From: DASTCC01 sp035711465
Lineage (GTDB): Bacteria > Acidobacteriota > Vicinamibacteria > Vicinamibacterales > SCN-69-37
Direction of reading: 5' to 3'
Length of the DNA: 7,015 bases
Assembly (NCBI GenBank): GCA_035711465.1
Contig: DASTCC010000205.1
Location: 1-7,015, forward strand
The notes under the pieces were generated by a model that saw nothing but the letters and a program-made list of their open reading frames with translations, made no database searches and was not told where the DNA came from. Position 1 is the stretch's first letter, and each line of letters starts with the position of its first letter. This document shows positions 1 through 5,797 of this stretch, in pieces. The translations under genes were made by a program, and so were the position numbers.

Positions 1-213
1 GCTCGCTCTCGCTCGCCGCCGCCGCCGCCTCTTGACACAACTCGGACCCCTTACACACTCACTCGCGCGGGCCCGGCGCCCCGCTCCGTTCGTGTGGCCG
101 GCTCGCTCTCGCTCGCCGCCGCCGCCTCTTGACACAACTCGGACCCCTTACACACTCACTCGCGGGGGCCCGGCGCCCCGCTCCGTTCGTGTGGGCGGCT
201 CGCTCTCGCTCGC
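1..213. repeat. Tandem repeat, 97-100 bp unit, just over 2 copies, open at the left edge
   Basis: Unit 1 is 1-100, unit 2 is 101-197, and the first 16 bases of a third unit are at 198-213, after which similarity decays. Units 1 and 2 differ by two substitutions (C68 versus G165, C98 versus G195) and by one triplet: five GCC copies at 15-29 versus four at 115-126. Each unit has a CT/GC-rich head (GCTCGCTCTCGCTCGC), a GCC microsatellite, a TTGACA hexamer (32-37 and 129-134), an AC-rich tract, and GGGCCC and GGCGCC palindromes. The 97-bp period is not a multiple of three, so small open frames across it change frame between copies and are not credible genes. The array may continue to the left. 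Its function is unknown; it lies downstream of the minus-strand permease gene. Confidence 0.9.
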
Positions 214-311
214 TGCCCTTTCGACGGGCCAGCGGTGACCGCCAAGCACCCGCCGTACCTGAACGCACCCGTCCCGCGGGTACCTGTCGTGCCGACGCCA
301 TTCGGTGACGC
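214..311. other. Intergenic spacer without recognisable gene
   Basis: This stretch lies between the tandem repeat and the permease stop codon. Together with the repeat it makes a 311-bp gene-free region. I see a perfect CCCGCGGG palindrome (273-280), a 5-bp stem with a 5-nt loop (267-281), and a 7-bp direct repeat GTACCTG (255-261 and 280-286). None is followed by a T-run in the minus direction, so I do not call a terminator for the permease gene. Open frames here are short and low in complexity. Confidence 0.6.
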
Positions 312-2714
312 TCATTCGCTCCGTAACACGATCATCGGATCGGTCCGCGATGCCTGCAGCGCAGGGATCAGCACGGCGGTGATCGCCACTGCCAGCAGCA
401 ACGCGCCGGCGGCAGTGAAGACCACGGGGTCGGTTGCTTTGACGTCGGTGAGCAGCGACTCCATCAGGCGAGTGAGTCCGATGGCCATCAGCAGGCCGAG
501 GCCGACGCCGATGCCGCCGAGCGTCAGGCCGCGCAGCACGATCAGCCGGCGCACCTTGCCCGGCTCCGCGCCGAGCGCCAGGCGAATGCCGAACTCGCGG
601 CGCTCGCGGCGCACGTTGTACGACATCACGCCGTAGACGCCGACCGCCGCGAGCACGCCGGCCAGCGCGCCGAAGAGCGTCGTCAGCGCCGAGATCAGGC
701 GCGGCTGATTCACCGAGTCCGCGACCACGGTTCGCATCGTCTGCACGCGTGCGACCGGCAGCTGCGCGTCGAGCGACCGCACCACCTGACGCGCCGGCTC
801 CATCACCACGGTGGGATCCTCGGACGATGTCCGCAATACCACCGTCATCGCGCCGAACGTTTCCTGCTCGATCGGGACGTACATCTCGTACGGGCTGTTC
901 GACTGCAGACCGTACGACCGGACGTCACGGACAACGCCGACGACGTGATACCAGGTCGAGTTCGGTCCGGGCGTGCCCTTGGCGAACCGGCGGCCGATCG
1001 GATCCTGCCCCGGCCAGAACTTCTCCGCCGTGCGCGCCGAGATCAGCGCCGCCGCAGGCGCGCCCTTGCGATCGGTGTCGTTGAACAGCCGGCCCTGCAG
1101 CAGCTCGATGCCCATCGTCTGAAAGTAGTCGCCGCCGACCCACCGATTCTCGATGAGCGGCGCGGCGTTGGCCTCCCAGGGGCTGCCGCCCTCGAGCGTC
1201 ACTTCCCCGTTCCAGCCGAACTGGTACATCGGCAGATGACTCGTCACCCCGACGCTCTCGACACCGCCGATGCTGCGCAGCTTCGGAATCAGATCGCGAT
1301 AGAAGGCGTCGACGACCGCGTTCTCCTTGTAGCGCGAGCCGGTGGGCGCAAGGTCGAACGCGACGATGCGATCGACGCTGAAGCCGGTGTCGCGTCCCTC
1401 GAGGTTGAGCAGGCTCTTCATCAGCAGGCCGGCGCCGACGAGGAGAGAGAATGCGACCGCGATTTCGGCGACGACGAGGCCGTTGCCGAAGCGGCGGCCG
1501 GCGCCGTCGGCGCCGCTGCGCAGATCGCCCTCGCGCACCGCCTGCGCGAGCGCCCGCGACTTCAGCCGAATCACCGGCCAGAGCCCGCAGAACACGCCGG
1601 TGAAGAGAGAAAGCGCGGCGGCGAAACCCAGGACCCAGCCGTCGATCGAGATGAACTGCGAGCGCGGCAGGATCGTCCCCGCCATCGTCACGAACGTCGT
1701 CGTCGCCCACTGCGCGAGCAGCAGGCCGAGCGCGCCGCCGGCGAGCGCGAGAATGACGCTTTCAATCGTGATCTGCCGCGCCAGATCCCATCGCGTGGCG
1801 CCGAGCGCGGACCGGACGGCCAGCTCGCGCCGCCGCGAAAGTCCCGATGCGAGGAGCAAGTTGGCGACGTTGGCCGATGCGATCAGCAGCACCAGGCTCA
1901 CCGCGCCCATCAGCATCCGCAGCGGCCCTTCGACGCTGCCGACGGTGGCGCGGTAGAGCGAGACGACGTCGATGCCGTGGTTGTAGCCGTACTCCTGAGC
2001 GAGTGCGTCGCCGAAGGCCTTCATCTCGGTGCGGGCGCGTTCGACGGTGACGCCCGGCTTGAGCCGGCCGTAGGTCAGCAGGAAATGGCTGCCGCGCTGC
2101 GACGCGTCGTACGCGATCTGCACGGGCACGAAGATCTCGCCGCGGCGATGGACGAACGTCTCGGGCATCACGCCGACCACCTCGTGCGGCTCGCCGTTGA
2201 TCGTCAGCTTGCGGCCGATGATGCCGAGATCGCCGGCGAAGCGCCGCTGCCAGTAGCCGTGGCTCAAGACGACGACCTTCGGCCCGCCTGGCTCGTCTTC
2301 GTCCTCCGTGAACCAGCGACCGATCTGCGCGGGCACGCGAAAGACGTCGTTGACGAGCGACGCCGTCGCGCGCACGGAGGAGACGCGCTCGGGATCGCCG
2401 ACGCCGGTGATGACCTGGATGCCGGTCGACGAACCGCCGAGCCCGGCGTAGACCGTGTTGCGGGTCTTCCAATCCACGTACTTCGGGAACGACGCCGGAC
2501 AGGTCGCGCATGCCGGTTGAGTGTCGTAGACGAGCGTGAGGGCGTCCGGATCCGGATACGGCAGCGGCTTGAGCAGAATGCCGTAGAACAGACTGAAGAC
2601 GGCGGTGGTGACGCCGATGCCGAGCGCGAAGGCGAGCACCGCGAGGCCGGTGACGCCCCGCCCGCGCCGAAGCGCCTTGAAGCCGTGCTTCACGTCGATC
2701 GCGAACCTGGACAT
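312..2714 (-). CDS. ADOP-family permease (duplicated FtsX/MacB-type, no ATPase partner)
   Basis: This is an 800-residue membrane protein of the ADOP type (Acidobacterial duplicated orphan permease). It has two copies of a MacB-like periplasmic domain plus an FtsX-like permease domain. Copy 1 has a membrane anchor at about 21-46 ending in LLKPLPYPDPD, a periplasmic part to about 260, and an FtsX domain at about 265-390 with the signature RRRELAVRSALGA (294-306). Copy 2 starts with a membrane segment at about 410-432, has a periplasmic part to about 665, and an FtsX domain at about 675-790 with RRERREFGIRLALGA (702-716). It ends in the family-typical PALQASRTDPMIVLRSE. Length is normal and the frame intact. 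The ATG start is supported by GGGAG 7 nt upstream. A CATC motif (Cys69, Cys72) sits in the first periplasmic part. No ABC ATPase is in the window, as is usual for this family. The substrate is unknown; by family it may move or extract an envelope lipid, peptide or small molecule. The ankyrin gene lies 70 bp upstream. Confidence 0.93.
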   Translation of the reverse strand: MSRFAIDVKHGFKALRRGRGVTGLAVLAFALGIGVTTAVFSLFYGILLKPLPYPDPDALTLVYDTQPACATCPASFPKYVDWKTRNTVYAGLGGSSTGIQVITGVGDPERVSSVRATASLVNDVFRVPAQIGRWFTEDEDEPGGPKVVVLSHGYWQRRFAGDLGIIGRKLTINGEPHEVVGVMPETFVHRRGEIFVPVQIAYDASQRGSHFLLTYGRLKPGVTVERARTEMKAFGDALAQEYGYNHGIDVVSLYRATVGSVEGPLRMLMGAVSLVLLIASANVANLLLASGLSRRRELAVRSALGATRWDLARQITIESVILALAGGALGLLLAQWATTTFVTMAGTILPRSQFISIDGWVLGFAAALSLFTGVFCGLWPVIRLKSRALAQAVREGDLRSGADGAGRRFGNGLVVAEIAVAFSLLVGAGLLMKSLLNLEGRDTGFSVDRIVAFDLAPTGSRYKENAVVDAFYRDLIPKLRSIGGVESVGVTSHLPMYQFGWNGEVTLEGGSPWEANAAPLIENRWVGGDYFQTMGIELLQGRLFNDTDRKGAPAAALISARTAEKFWPGQDPIGRRFAKGTPGPNSTWYHVVGVVRDVRSYGLQSNSPYEMYVPIEQETFGAMTVVLRTSSEDPTVVMEPARQVVRSLDAQLPVARVQTMRTVVADSVNQPRLISALTTLFGALAGVLAAVGVYGVMSYNVRRERREFGIRLALGAEPGKVRRLIVLRGLTLGGIGVGLGLLMAIGLTRLMESLLTDVKATDPVVFTAAGALLLAVAITAVLIPALQASRTDPMIVLRSE

Positions 2715-2721
2715 GTGATCG

Positions 2722-2742
2722 CTCCCGCGCCGAAGAGGCGCG
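2722..2742 (-). promoter_or_regulatory. Shine-Dalgarno of the permease gene abutting a 6-bp hairpin
   Basis: Read on the minus strand, CGCGCC (2742-2737), a 5-nt loop TCTTC and GGCGCG (2731-2726) form a perfect 6-bp stem. The last stem base is also the first base of the GGGAG Shine-Dalgarno (2726-2722), which lies 7 nt before the ATG at 2714. The ribosome site is seen directly. A regulatory role for the hairpin is inference; in DNA this GC-rich it may be chance. Confidence 0.4.
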
Positions 2743-2784
2743 TCGGGTTAGACGGCCTCGCGGGCAGCGACGTTGGCGGAACGA

Positions 2785-3873
2785 TCAGGCGACCGGCGTC
2801 GCGAGGAGCCTGGCGATCTTCAGCATTCGCTTGAAGCGCGCGACGTCGTGCGGGGTCTTGCCGATGCGATCGGTGCGCGTCACGTCGCCGCCGGCGGCGA
2901 TCAGATCCCTGATCATCGCCTCGTTGCCGCGCGACGCCGCCTGCTGCATCGCCGTCCAGCCCTGCTCGTCCGCGACGTTCGGGCTGGCGCCGCGCGCGAG
3001 CAGGCCGCGCGCCTGGCGGAACTGGCCCCAGCGCACCAGATCGTTGAGGACCGGGCGGCCGTGCTCGACCGCGCGATCGAGATCGCCGCCTCGCGCGATC
3101 AACAGATCGAGCATGTCGTCATGCGCGTCCCACGCCGCCGGCGCGATCGCGCTGGTCGGATCGAGGCCGTGTTCGAGCAGCAGGCGCAGCATGTCAATCT
3201 GACCTGCACGCACGGCGAAAGACGCCGCCGAGACGTCGTGGCCCCAGCTTCTCGTCGTCGCGTGCACGTCGGCGCCAGCCGCGATCAGCACCCGGGCGAT
3301 CTCGACGAGGTTTGCCGCGGTCTTCTTGTCCTTCGCGCCGAGCCGCGATCCGGCCGCGCACTGCAGCGCGGTCAGATGGCCCTGGTCGCGCGCGGTCGCA
3401 AGCAACGGGTCCTGCTGCAACAGCGCCTTGACTCGCGCCAGGTCGCCCGCCGCCGCGGCGACGAAGACGTCAGGCTTCCCTCGCCCGTCGCGAAGCACCC
3501 GCAGATACTCGCGCTCGCCCTGGAAGGCGGCGACGATCGGCGCGCGCGCGAGCGGCCAGGCGCCGAGCAGATCGGGATCGGCGCCGCGCGCGAGCAGCCA
3601 CTGGAGACATGCGACGCGCTTCGGCGTCGACGAGCCGCCGGCGTGCGGCTTCTCCTGCATCAGCGCGTGAAGCGCGCGGTAGTTCTTCGCGCACGCGTTC
3701 AGGTCCGCGCCGTGCTTGACGAGCAGCGCCAGCCCCGGCTTCCAGGCGAGCCGCCCGGCGTCGACGATGGCGCCAGCGGGAATCTTCGCGCCCCGGGGCG
3801 CCAGGGCGCGCTCGAGCGCACGGAGATCCATCGCGCGCACGGCGGTGGAAACGGCGGACGCGACGGGCGGCAT
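2785..3873 (-). CDS. Ankyrin-repeat protein, cytoplasmic
   Basis: This 362-residue protein (from the ATG) consists almost entirely of ankyrin repeats, roughly eight of them. Recognisable cores include LLVKHGADLNA, LLARGADPD, VLIAAGADVHA, LLLEHGLDP, LLIARGGDLD, LLARGASPNVADEQGWTA and LIAAGGDVTRTDRIGKTPHDVA. There is no signal peptide, membrane segment or enzymatic domain, so it is probably a cytoplasmic protein-binding scaffold with unknown partner. Start choice: GTG 3879, ATG 3873 and ATG 3831 are all in frame and none has a clear Shine-Dalgarno. The segment AVRAMDLRALERAL fits the first helices of an ankyrin repeat, and the Met of ATG 3831 falls inside it, so an upstream start is more likely; I chose ATG 3873. 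The gene precedes the permease by 70 bp on the same strand and is divergent from the PadR gene. Co-transcription with the permease is possible but unproven. Confidence 0.88.
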   Translation of the reverse strand: MPPVASAVSTAVRAMDLRALERALAPRGAKIPAGAIVDAGRLAWKPGLALLVKHGADLNACAKNYRALHALMQEKPHAGGSSTPKRVACLQWLLARGADPDLLGAWPLARAPIVAAFQGEREYLRVLRDGRGKPDVFVAAAAGDLARVKALLQQDPLLATARDQGHLTALQCAAGSRLGAKDKKTAANLVEIARVLIAAGADVHATTRSWGHDVSAASFAVRAGQIDMLRLLLEHGLDPTSAIAPAAWDAHDDMLDLLIARGGDLDRAVEHGRPVLNDLVRWGQFRQARGLLARGASPNVADEQGWTAMQQAASRGNEAMIRDLIAAGGDVTRTDRIGKTPHDVARFKRMLKIARLLATPVA

Positions 3874-3917
3874 CCGCACAGTCTACGGCGCGCAGGGGCG
3901 GCCGCGGTGGCGACGGC

Positions 3918-3948
3918 TTGAACCTCGCGGCCCGGTATTGCGTAATAC
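3918..3948 (+). promoter_or_regulatory. Candidate promoter of the padR-HAAS pair
   Basis: A -35-like TTGAAC (3918-3923) is followed after 19 bp by TAATAC (3943-3948), inside one of the few AT-rich patches of the window. The implied transcript would start near 3955 and give a leader of roughly 48 nt before the GTG at 4003. Spacing is on the long side and the -10 match is moderate, so this is a candidate only. The region must also serve the divergent ankyrin gene, for which I see no clear hexamers. Confidence 0.35.
3935..3948. promoter_or_regulatory. 14-bp near-palindrome, candidate PadR operator
   Basis: GTATTGCGTAATAC is symmetric at 12 of 14 positions; only the G3940/T3943 pair breaks the dyad. 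It overlaps the predicted -10 of the padR gene and lies 54 bp before its start codon. PadR proteins are dimers that commonly bind short dyads in their own promoters, so autorepression is a reasonable inference. In the divergent intergenic region it could also affect the ankyrin gene. A tandem CTACCG pair follows at 3952-3963. Confidence 0.45.
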
Positions 3949-3988
3949 ACACTACCGCTACCGCGCGCCGCACACCAGCGCCGGCAGG

Positions 3989-3995
3989 AAAGGAG
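3989..3995 (+). promoter_or_regulatory. Shine-Dalgarno fixing the GTG start of padR
   Basis: AAAGGAG lies 7 nt before GTG 4003. It decides the start: the reading frame then opens directly into the PadR fold with no extra N-terminal sequence, and no competing ATG with a comparable site is present. Confidence 0.75.
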
Positions 3996-4002
3996 CCCTA
4001 CA

Positions 4003-4353
4003 GTGCAGGTGGCCCCGTCCGGAGAGTGGACCTCGCAGCTGCGCCGCGGCGTCCTCGAGCTCTGCATCCTGCAGGTCCTGCACAACGAGCCCAGCTACGG
4101 CTACGAGATCGTCACGACGCTCGAGAGCCTCGGCCCGCTGGCGAGCGGCGAGAACACCGTCTATCCCCTGCTCCGCCGCCTCAAGACCGATCGTTGCCTG
4201 GAGACGTTCACCCGCGACTCCCCCGCCGGACCGCCCAGGCAGTACTACCGGATTACCCCGGAGGGCCGGCGTCGGCTGAGCGTCCTGACCAGGGAGTGGG
4301 ACGCCATGGTCGATGCCGTCGCGCACTGCATGCGCAAAGGAGAACCGACGTGA
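4003..4353 (+). CDS. PadR-family winged-helix transcriptional regulator
   Basis: This 116-residue protein is the size of a compact PadR (subfamily-2-like) regulator. A winged-helix domain covers about residues 12-92. The N-terminal helix is LRRGVLELCILQVL, followed by the family motif SYGYEIV (31-37), the recognition-helix region NTVYPLLRRLK (51-61), and the beta-wing ending in GPPRQYYRITPEGRRRL (76-92). A C-terminal helix (about 93-112) should form the dimer interface. It is expected to be a cytoplasmic DNA-binding repressor. The GTG start is set by AAAGGAG 7 nt upstream. The stop overlaps the start of the downstream membrane-protein gene by 4 nt (GTGA), indicating one operon with coupled translation. 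It probably acts on its own promoter, where a 14-bp dyad is present. It is a different type from the PadR proteins usually placed directly upstream of ADOP genes, so control of the neighbouring permease should not be assumed. Confidence 0.92.
   Translation: MQVAPSGEWTSQLRRGVLELCILQVLHNEPSYGYEIVTTLESLGPLASGENTVYPLLRRLKTDRCLETFTRDSPAGPPRQYYRITPEGRRRLSVLTREWDAMVDAVAHCMRKGEPT
4337..4342 (+). promoter_or_regulatory. Shine-Dalgarno of the HAAS-like gene, inside the padR 3' end
   Basis: AAGGAG lies 7 nt before GTG 4350, within the last codons of padR. It selects this GTG over the much longer open frame that runs upstream through padR in the same phase. That upstream part is a shadow frame. Confidence 0.75.
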
Positions 4354-4904
4354 GAGAGGCACATCCGGTCGTGGATCGCTACCTCGCCAGGCTGGCCGAC
4401 GGTCTGAGCTCGCTCCCGCCCGACGATCGCCGGGAGATCGTGCAGGAGATCCGGCACCACATCGCCGATGCGGTCGCCGCCGGCAAGCCGCTCGACGCGG
4501 TGCTCGAAGCGCTCGGCTCGGCCGAGACGCTGGCGCGAGCCTACGCCGTCGACTCGCTCCTCCATCCCAGGCAGCCGCAGCGGGTGCCGGCGCTCGAACG
4601 CTTCTTCAAGATCATCGGGCTCATCGCCATCGGCGGCATCCCGACCATCGTGATCATGGCGGTGCTCGGATCGATTGGCATCAGCTTCGTCGCCTCGGGC
4701 GTCGCGGTGTTCATCGTCGGCCTGCTGGAAGCGACGCACATCCATCTGCCCGGTGTGTCGATGGACGTACCGCCCATCTTCGCCATCGTCGGCGGCCCGG
4801 TGTTGTTCGTGCTCGGCATCGTCGCCGTTATCGGGCTGGTCGCTTACACACGATTCCTGTTTCGCACGATCCGGCGCGTGCTGCCGAGGCGCGCGCCGGC
4901 CTAG
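4350..4904 (+). CDS. HAAS/DUF1700-like membrane protein paired with PadR
   Basis: This is a 184-residue protein. Residues about 5-68 are a helical domain of the HAAS/DUF1700 type: VVDRYLARLADGLSSLPPDD (7-26), an acidic/basic helix RREIVQEIRHHIADAV, then the typical LDAVLEALGSAETLARAYA (48-66), resembling the LG-x-P/A-E-x-L-A motif of that group. After a short linker come hydrophobic segments at about 86-128 (long enough for two passes) and 142-166, then a basic tail (RTIRRVLPRRAPA) that should be cytoplasmic by the positive-inside rule. Proteins of this kind are often encoded directly after a PadR gene, where the membrane protein is thought to pass a signal to the repressor; that role here is inference. 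It starts with GTG overlapping the padR stop by 4 nt. It ends 3 nt from the convergent hydrolase gene. Confidence 0.82.
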   Translation: MREAHPVVDRYLARLADGLSSLPPDDRREIVQEIRHHIADAVAAGKPLDAVLEALGSAETLARAYAVDSLLHPRQPQRVPALERFFKIIGLIAIGGIPTIVIMAVLGSIGISFVASGVAVFIVGLLEATHIHLPGVSMDVPPIFAIVGGPVLFVLGIVAVIGLVAYTRFLFRTIRRVLPRRAPA

Positions 4905-4909
4905 CGCCT
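4887..4909. terminator. Possible weak bidirectional dyad between convergent genes
   Basis: AGGCGC (4887-4892) and GCGCCT (4904-4909) form a perfect 6-bp stem around an 11-nt loop. The dyad spans the stop codon of the HAAS-like gene and reaches into that of the hydrolase gene. No T-run follows on either strand, so intrinsic termination would be weak. This is the only stem-loop I found at this convergent junction. Confidence 0.2.
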
Positions 4910-5789
4910 ACTTCGCGACGTTCGCGTCGAGCCAGCGATCGATGTCCGGCCAGATCGCCGTGCCACGCAGGCTGTGATCGGCCTTCGGATAGACGACGCG
5001 CTCGTAGGGTTTGCCGGCGGCGATCAGGTCGTCGAGAATGGCCACCGTCTCCGGAGTCGGAATGCTGCGATCGGAGCCCGCCAGGAGCCACAGCCCTGGA
5101 ATGTCGAGCGCTTCGAGATCGAGACGCGGATCGAACCCGCGCGGTCCTTCGTACCTCTTCAACACCCCGCCTAGTCTGGCCAGCGGCGTCGTCGTCTCTT
5201 CCGCAAACTTGCTGAAGTAGATCTCCTCGCCGACGCTGACGGTCGGTCCGACGAGGAGGATCATGAAGTTCACGCCGGCATCACGCGCGGCATGGGGAAT
5301 GATCCAGCCGGCCTGGCTGCCGCCGATGAGACCAACGCGACGCGGATCGACTTCCGGCCTGTTGCGGATGAAGCGGACCGCGGCCGCCATGTCGGCGGCC
5401 AGATCCGGAATCAGCTCGTGGCTGTTGATGGCGTCGACGCCGACGTACGTCCCGGTCGACCTGCCGACGCCCCGCTTGTCGTAGCAGAGGATCGCGAATC
5501 CGCGACGAAGGAGGTTGCCGGCGAGGCCGAGACAATCCTCCTTGCGGACCTCACCTGAGCCATGGCCGATGACGAAGGCGGGAAATGGCCCGTCGCCCTG
5601 GCCTGGTGCTTCGAAGCGAAAGCTCAGCCGCACGTCGCCGTTGGCGAGCGTGCCGTCGACCGGCCCGATCACGCGCGCAACGGCGGATCCGCGAACGCCC
5701 GGCGCGCGATTGCAGGCGCCGGCGACGATCGCCGCGACGGCGACGACGCTACCGGCGATCGCCGTCAGGCTGGGGAGCCTCCTGATCAC
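4908..5789 (-). CDS. Exported alpha/beta hydrolase (putative lipoprotein)
   Basis: This 293-residue serine hydrolase has the alpha/beta fold. Residues 1-25 are a signal sequence (MIRRLP, then a hydrophobic stretch) ending in AIVAGAC; Cys26 may be lipidated, though the -3/-2 residues (A, G) are not the classic lipobox. Visible catalytic features are the oxyanion-loop GHGSG (75-79), the strand and turn CYDKRGVGRSTG (102-113), the nucleophile elbow GGSQAG with Ser158, the acid Asp240 in LLAGSD, and His272 in PKADHSLRG. The triad is complete, so it should be active as an esterase or peptidase-like acyl hydrolase; the substrate is not predictable. The open frame extends far upstream, but that part lies inside the preceding gene. 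GTG 5789 is chosen because the signal peptide begins there, 8 nt after the TAA of the NlpE-META gene. No strong Shine-Dalgarno is seen, suggesting translational coupling. Confidence 0.88.
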   Translation of the reverse strand: MIRRLPSLTAIAGSVVAVAAIVAGACNRAPGVRGSAVARVIGPVDGTLANGDVRLSFRFEAPGQGDGPFPAFVIGHGSGEVRKEDCLGLAGNLLRRGFAILCYDKRGVGRSTGTYVGVDAINSHELIPDLAADMAAAVRFIRNRPEVDPRRVGLIGGSQAGWIIPHAARDAGVNFMILLVGPTVSVGEEIYFSKFAEETTTPLARLGGVLKRYEGPRGFDPRLDLEALDIPGLWLLAGSDRSIPTPETVAILDDLIAAGKPYERVVYPKADHSLRGTAIWPDIDRWLDANVAK

Positions 5790-5797
5790 GACGGCGC

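Noticed and set aside
1..213. CRISPR array or mobile-element ends
   Set aside because: The units are contiguous with no unique spacers, there are no cas genes, and there are no terminal inverted repeats or transposase.
32..301. Small open frames over the left tandem repeat (32-238 plus, 59-301 minus)
   Set aside because: They are low in complexity (Arg, Pro, Ser, Ala) and change frame between repeat units because the 97-bp period is not a multiple of three.
945..2834. A 629-codon plus-strand open frame antisense to the permease gene
   Set aside because: It lies opposite a well-recognised ADOP gene, is extremely rich in Arg, Asp, Glu and Ala, and shows no domain or membrane pattern. Long antisense frames are expected in high-GC coding DNA.
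2785..3831. Start of the ankyrin protein at ATG 3831
   Set aside because: That Met falls within AVRAMDLRALERAL, which reads as the first ankyrin helices, so starting there would cut a repeat. Without a Shine-Dalgarno at any candidate, this choice remains uncertain.
2773..3921. A 382-codon plus-strand open frame covering the whole ankyrin gene
   Set aside because: The minus strand encodes clear ankyrin repeats. The plus frame is Arg/Ala-rich with no recognisable motif and ends in the padR promoter region.
3918..4349. Upstream extension of the HAAS-like frame through padR
   Set aside because: The segment is the shadow of padR in another phase. A Shine-Dalgarno and GTG at 4350 give the expected domain start.
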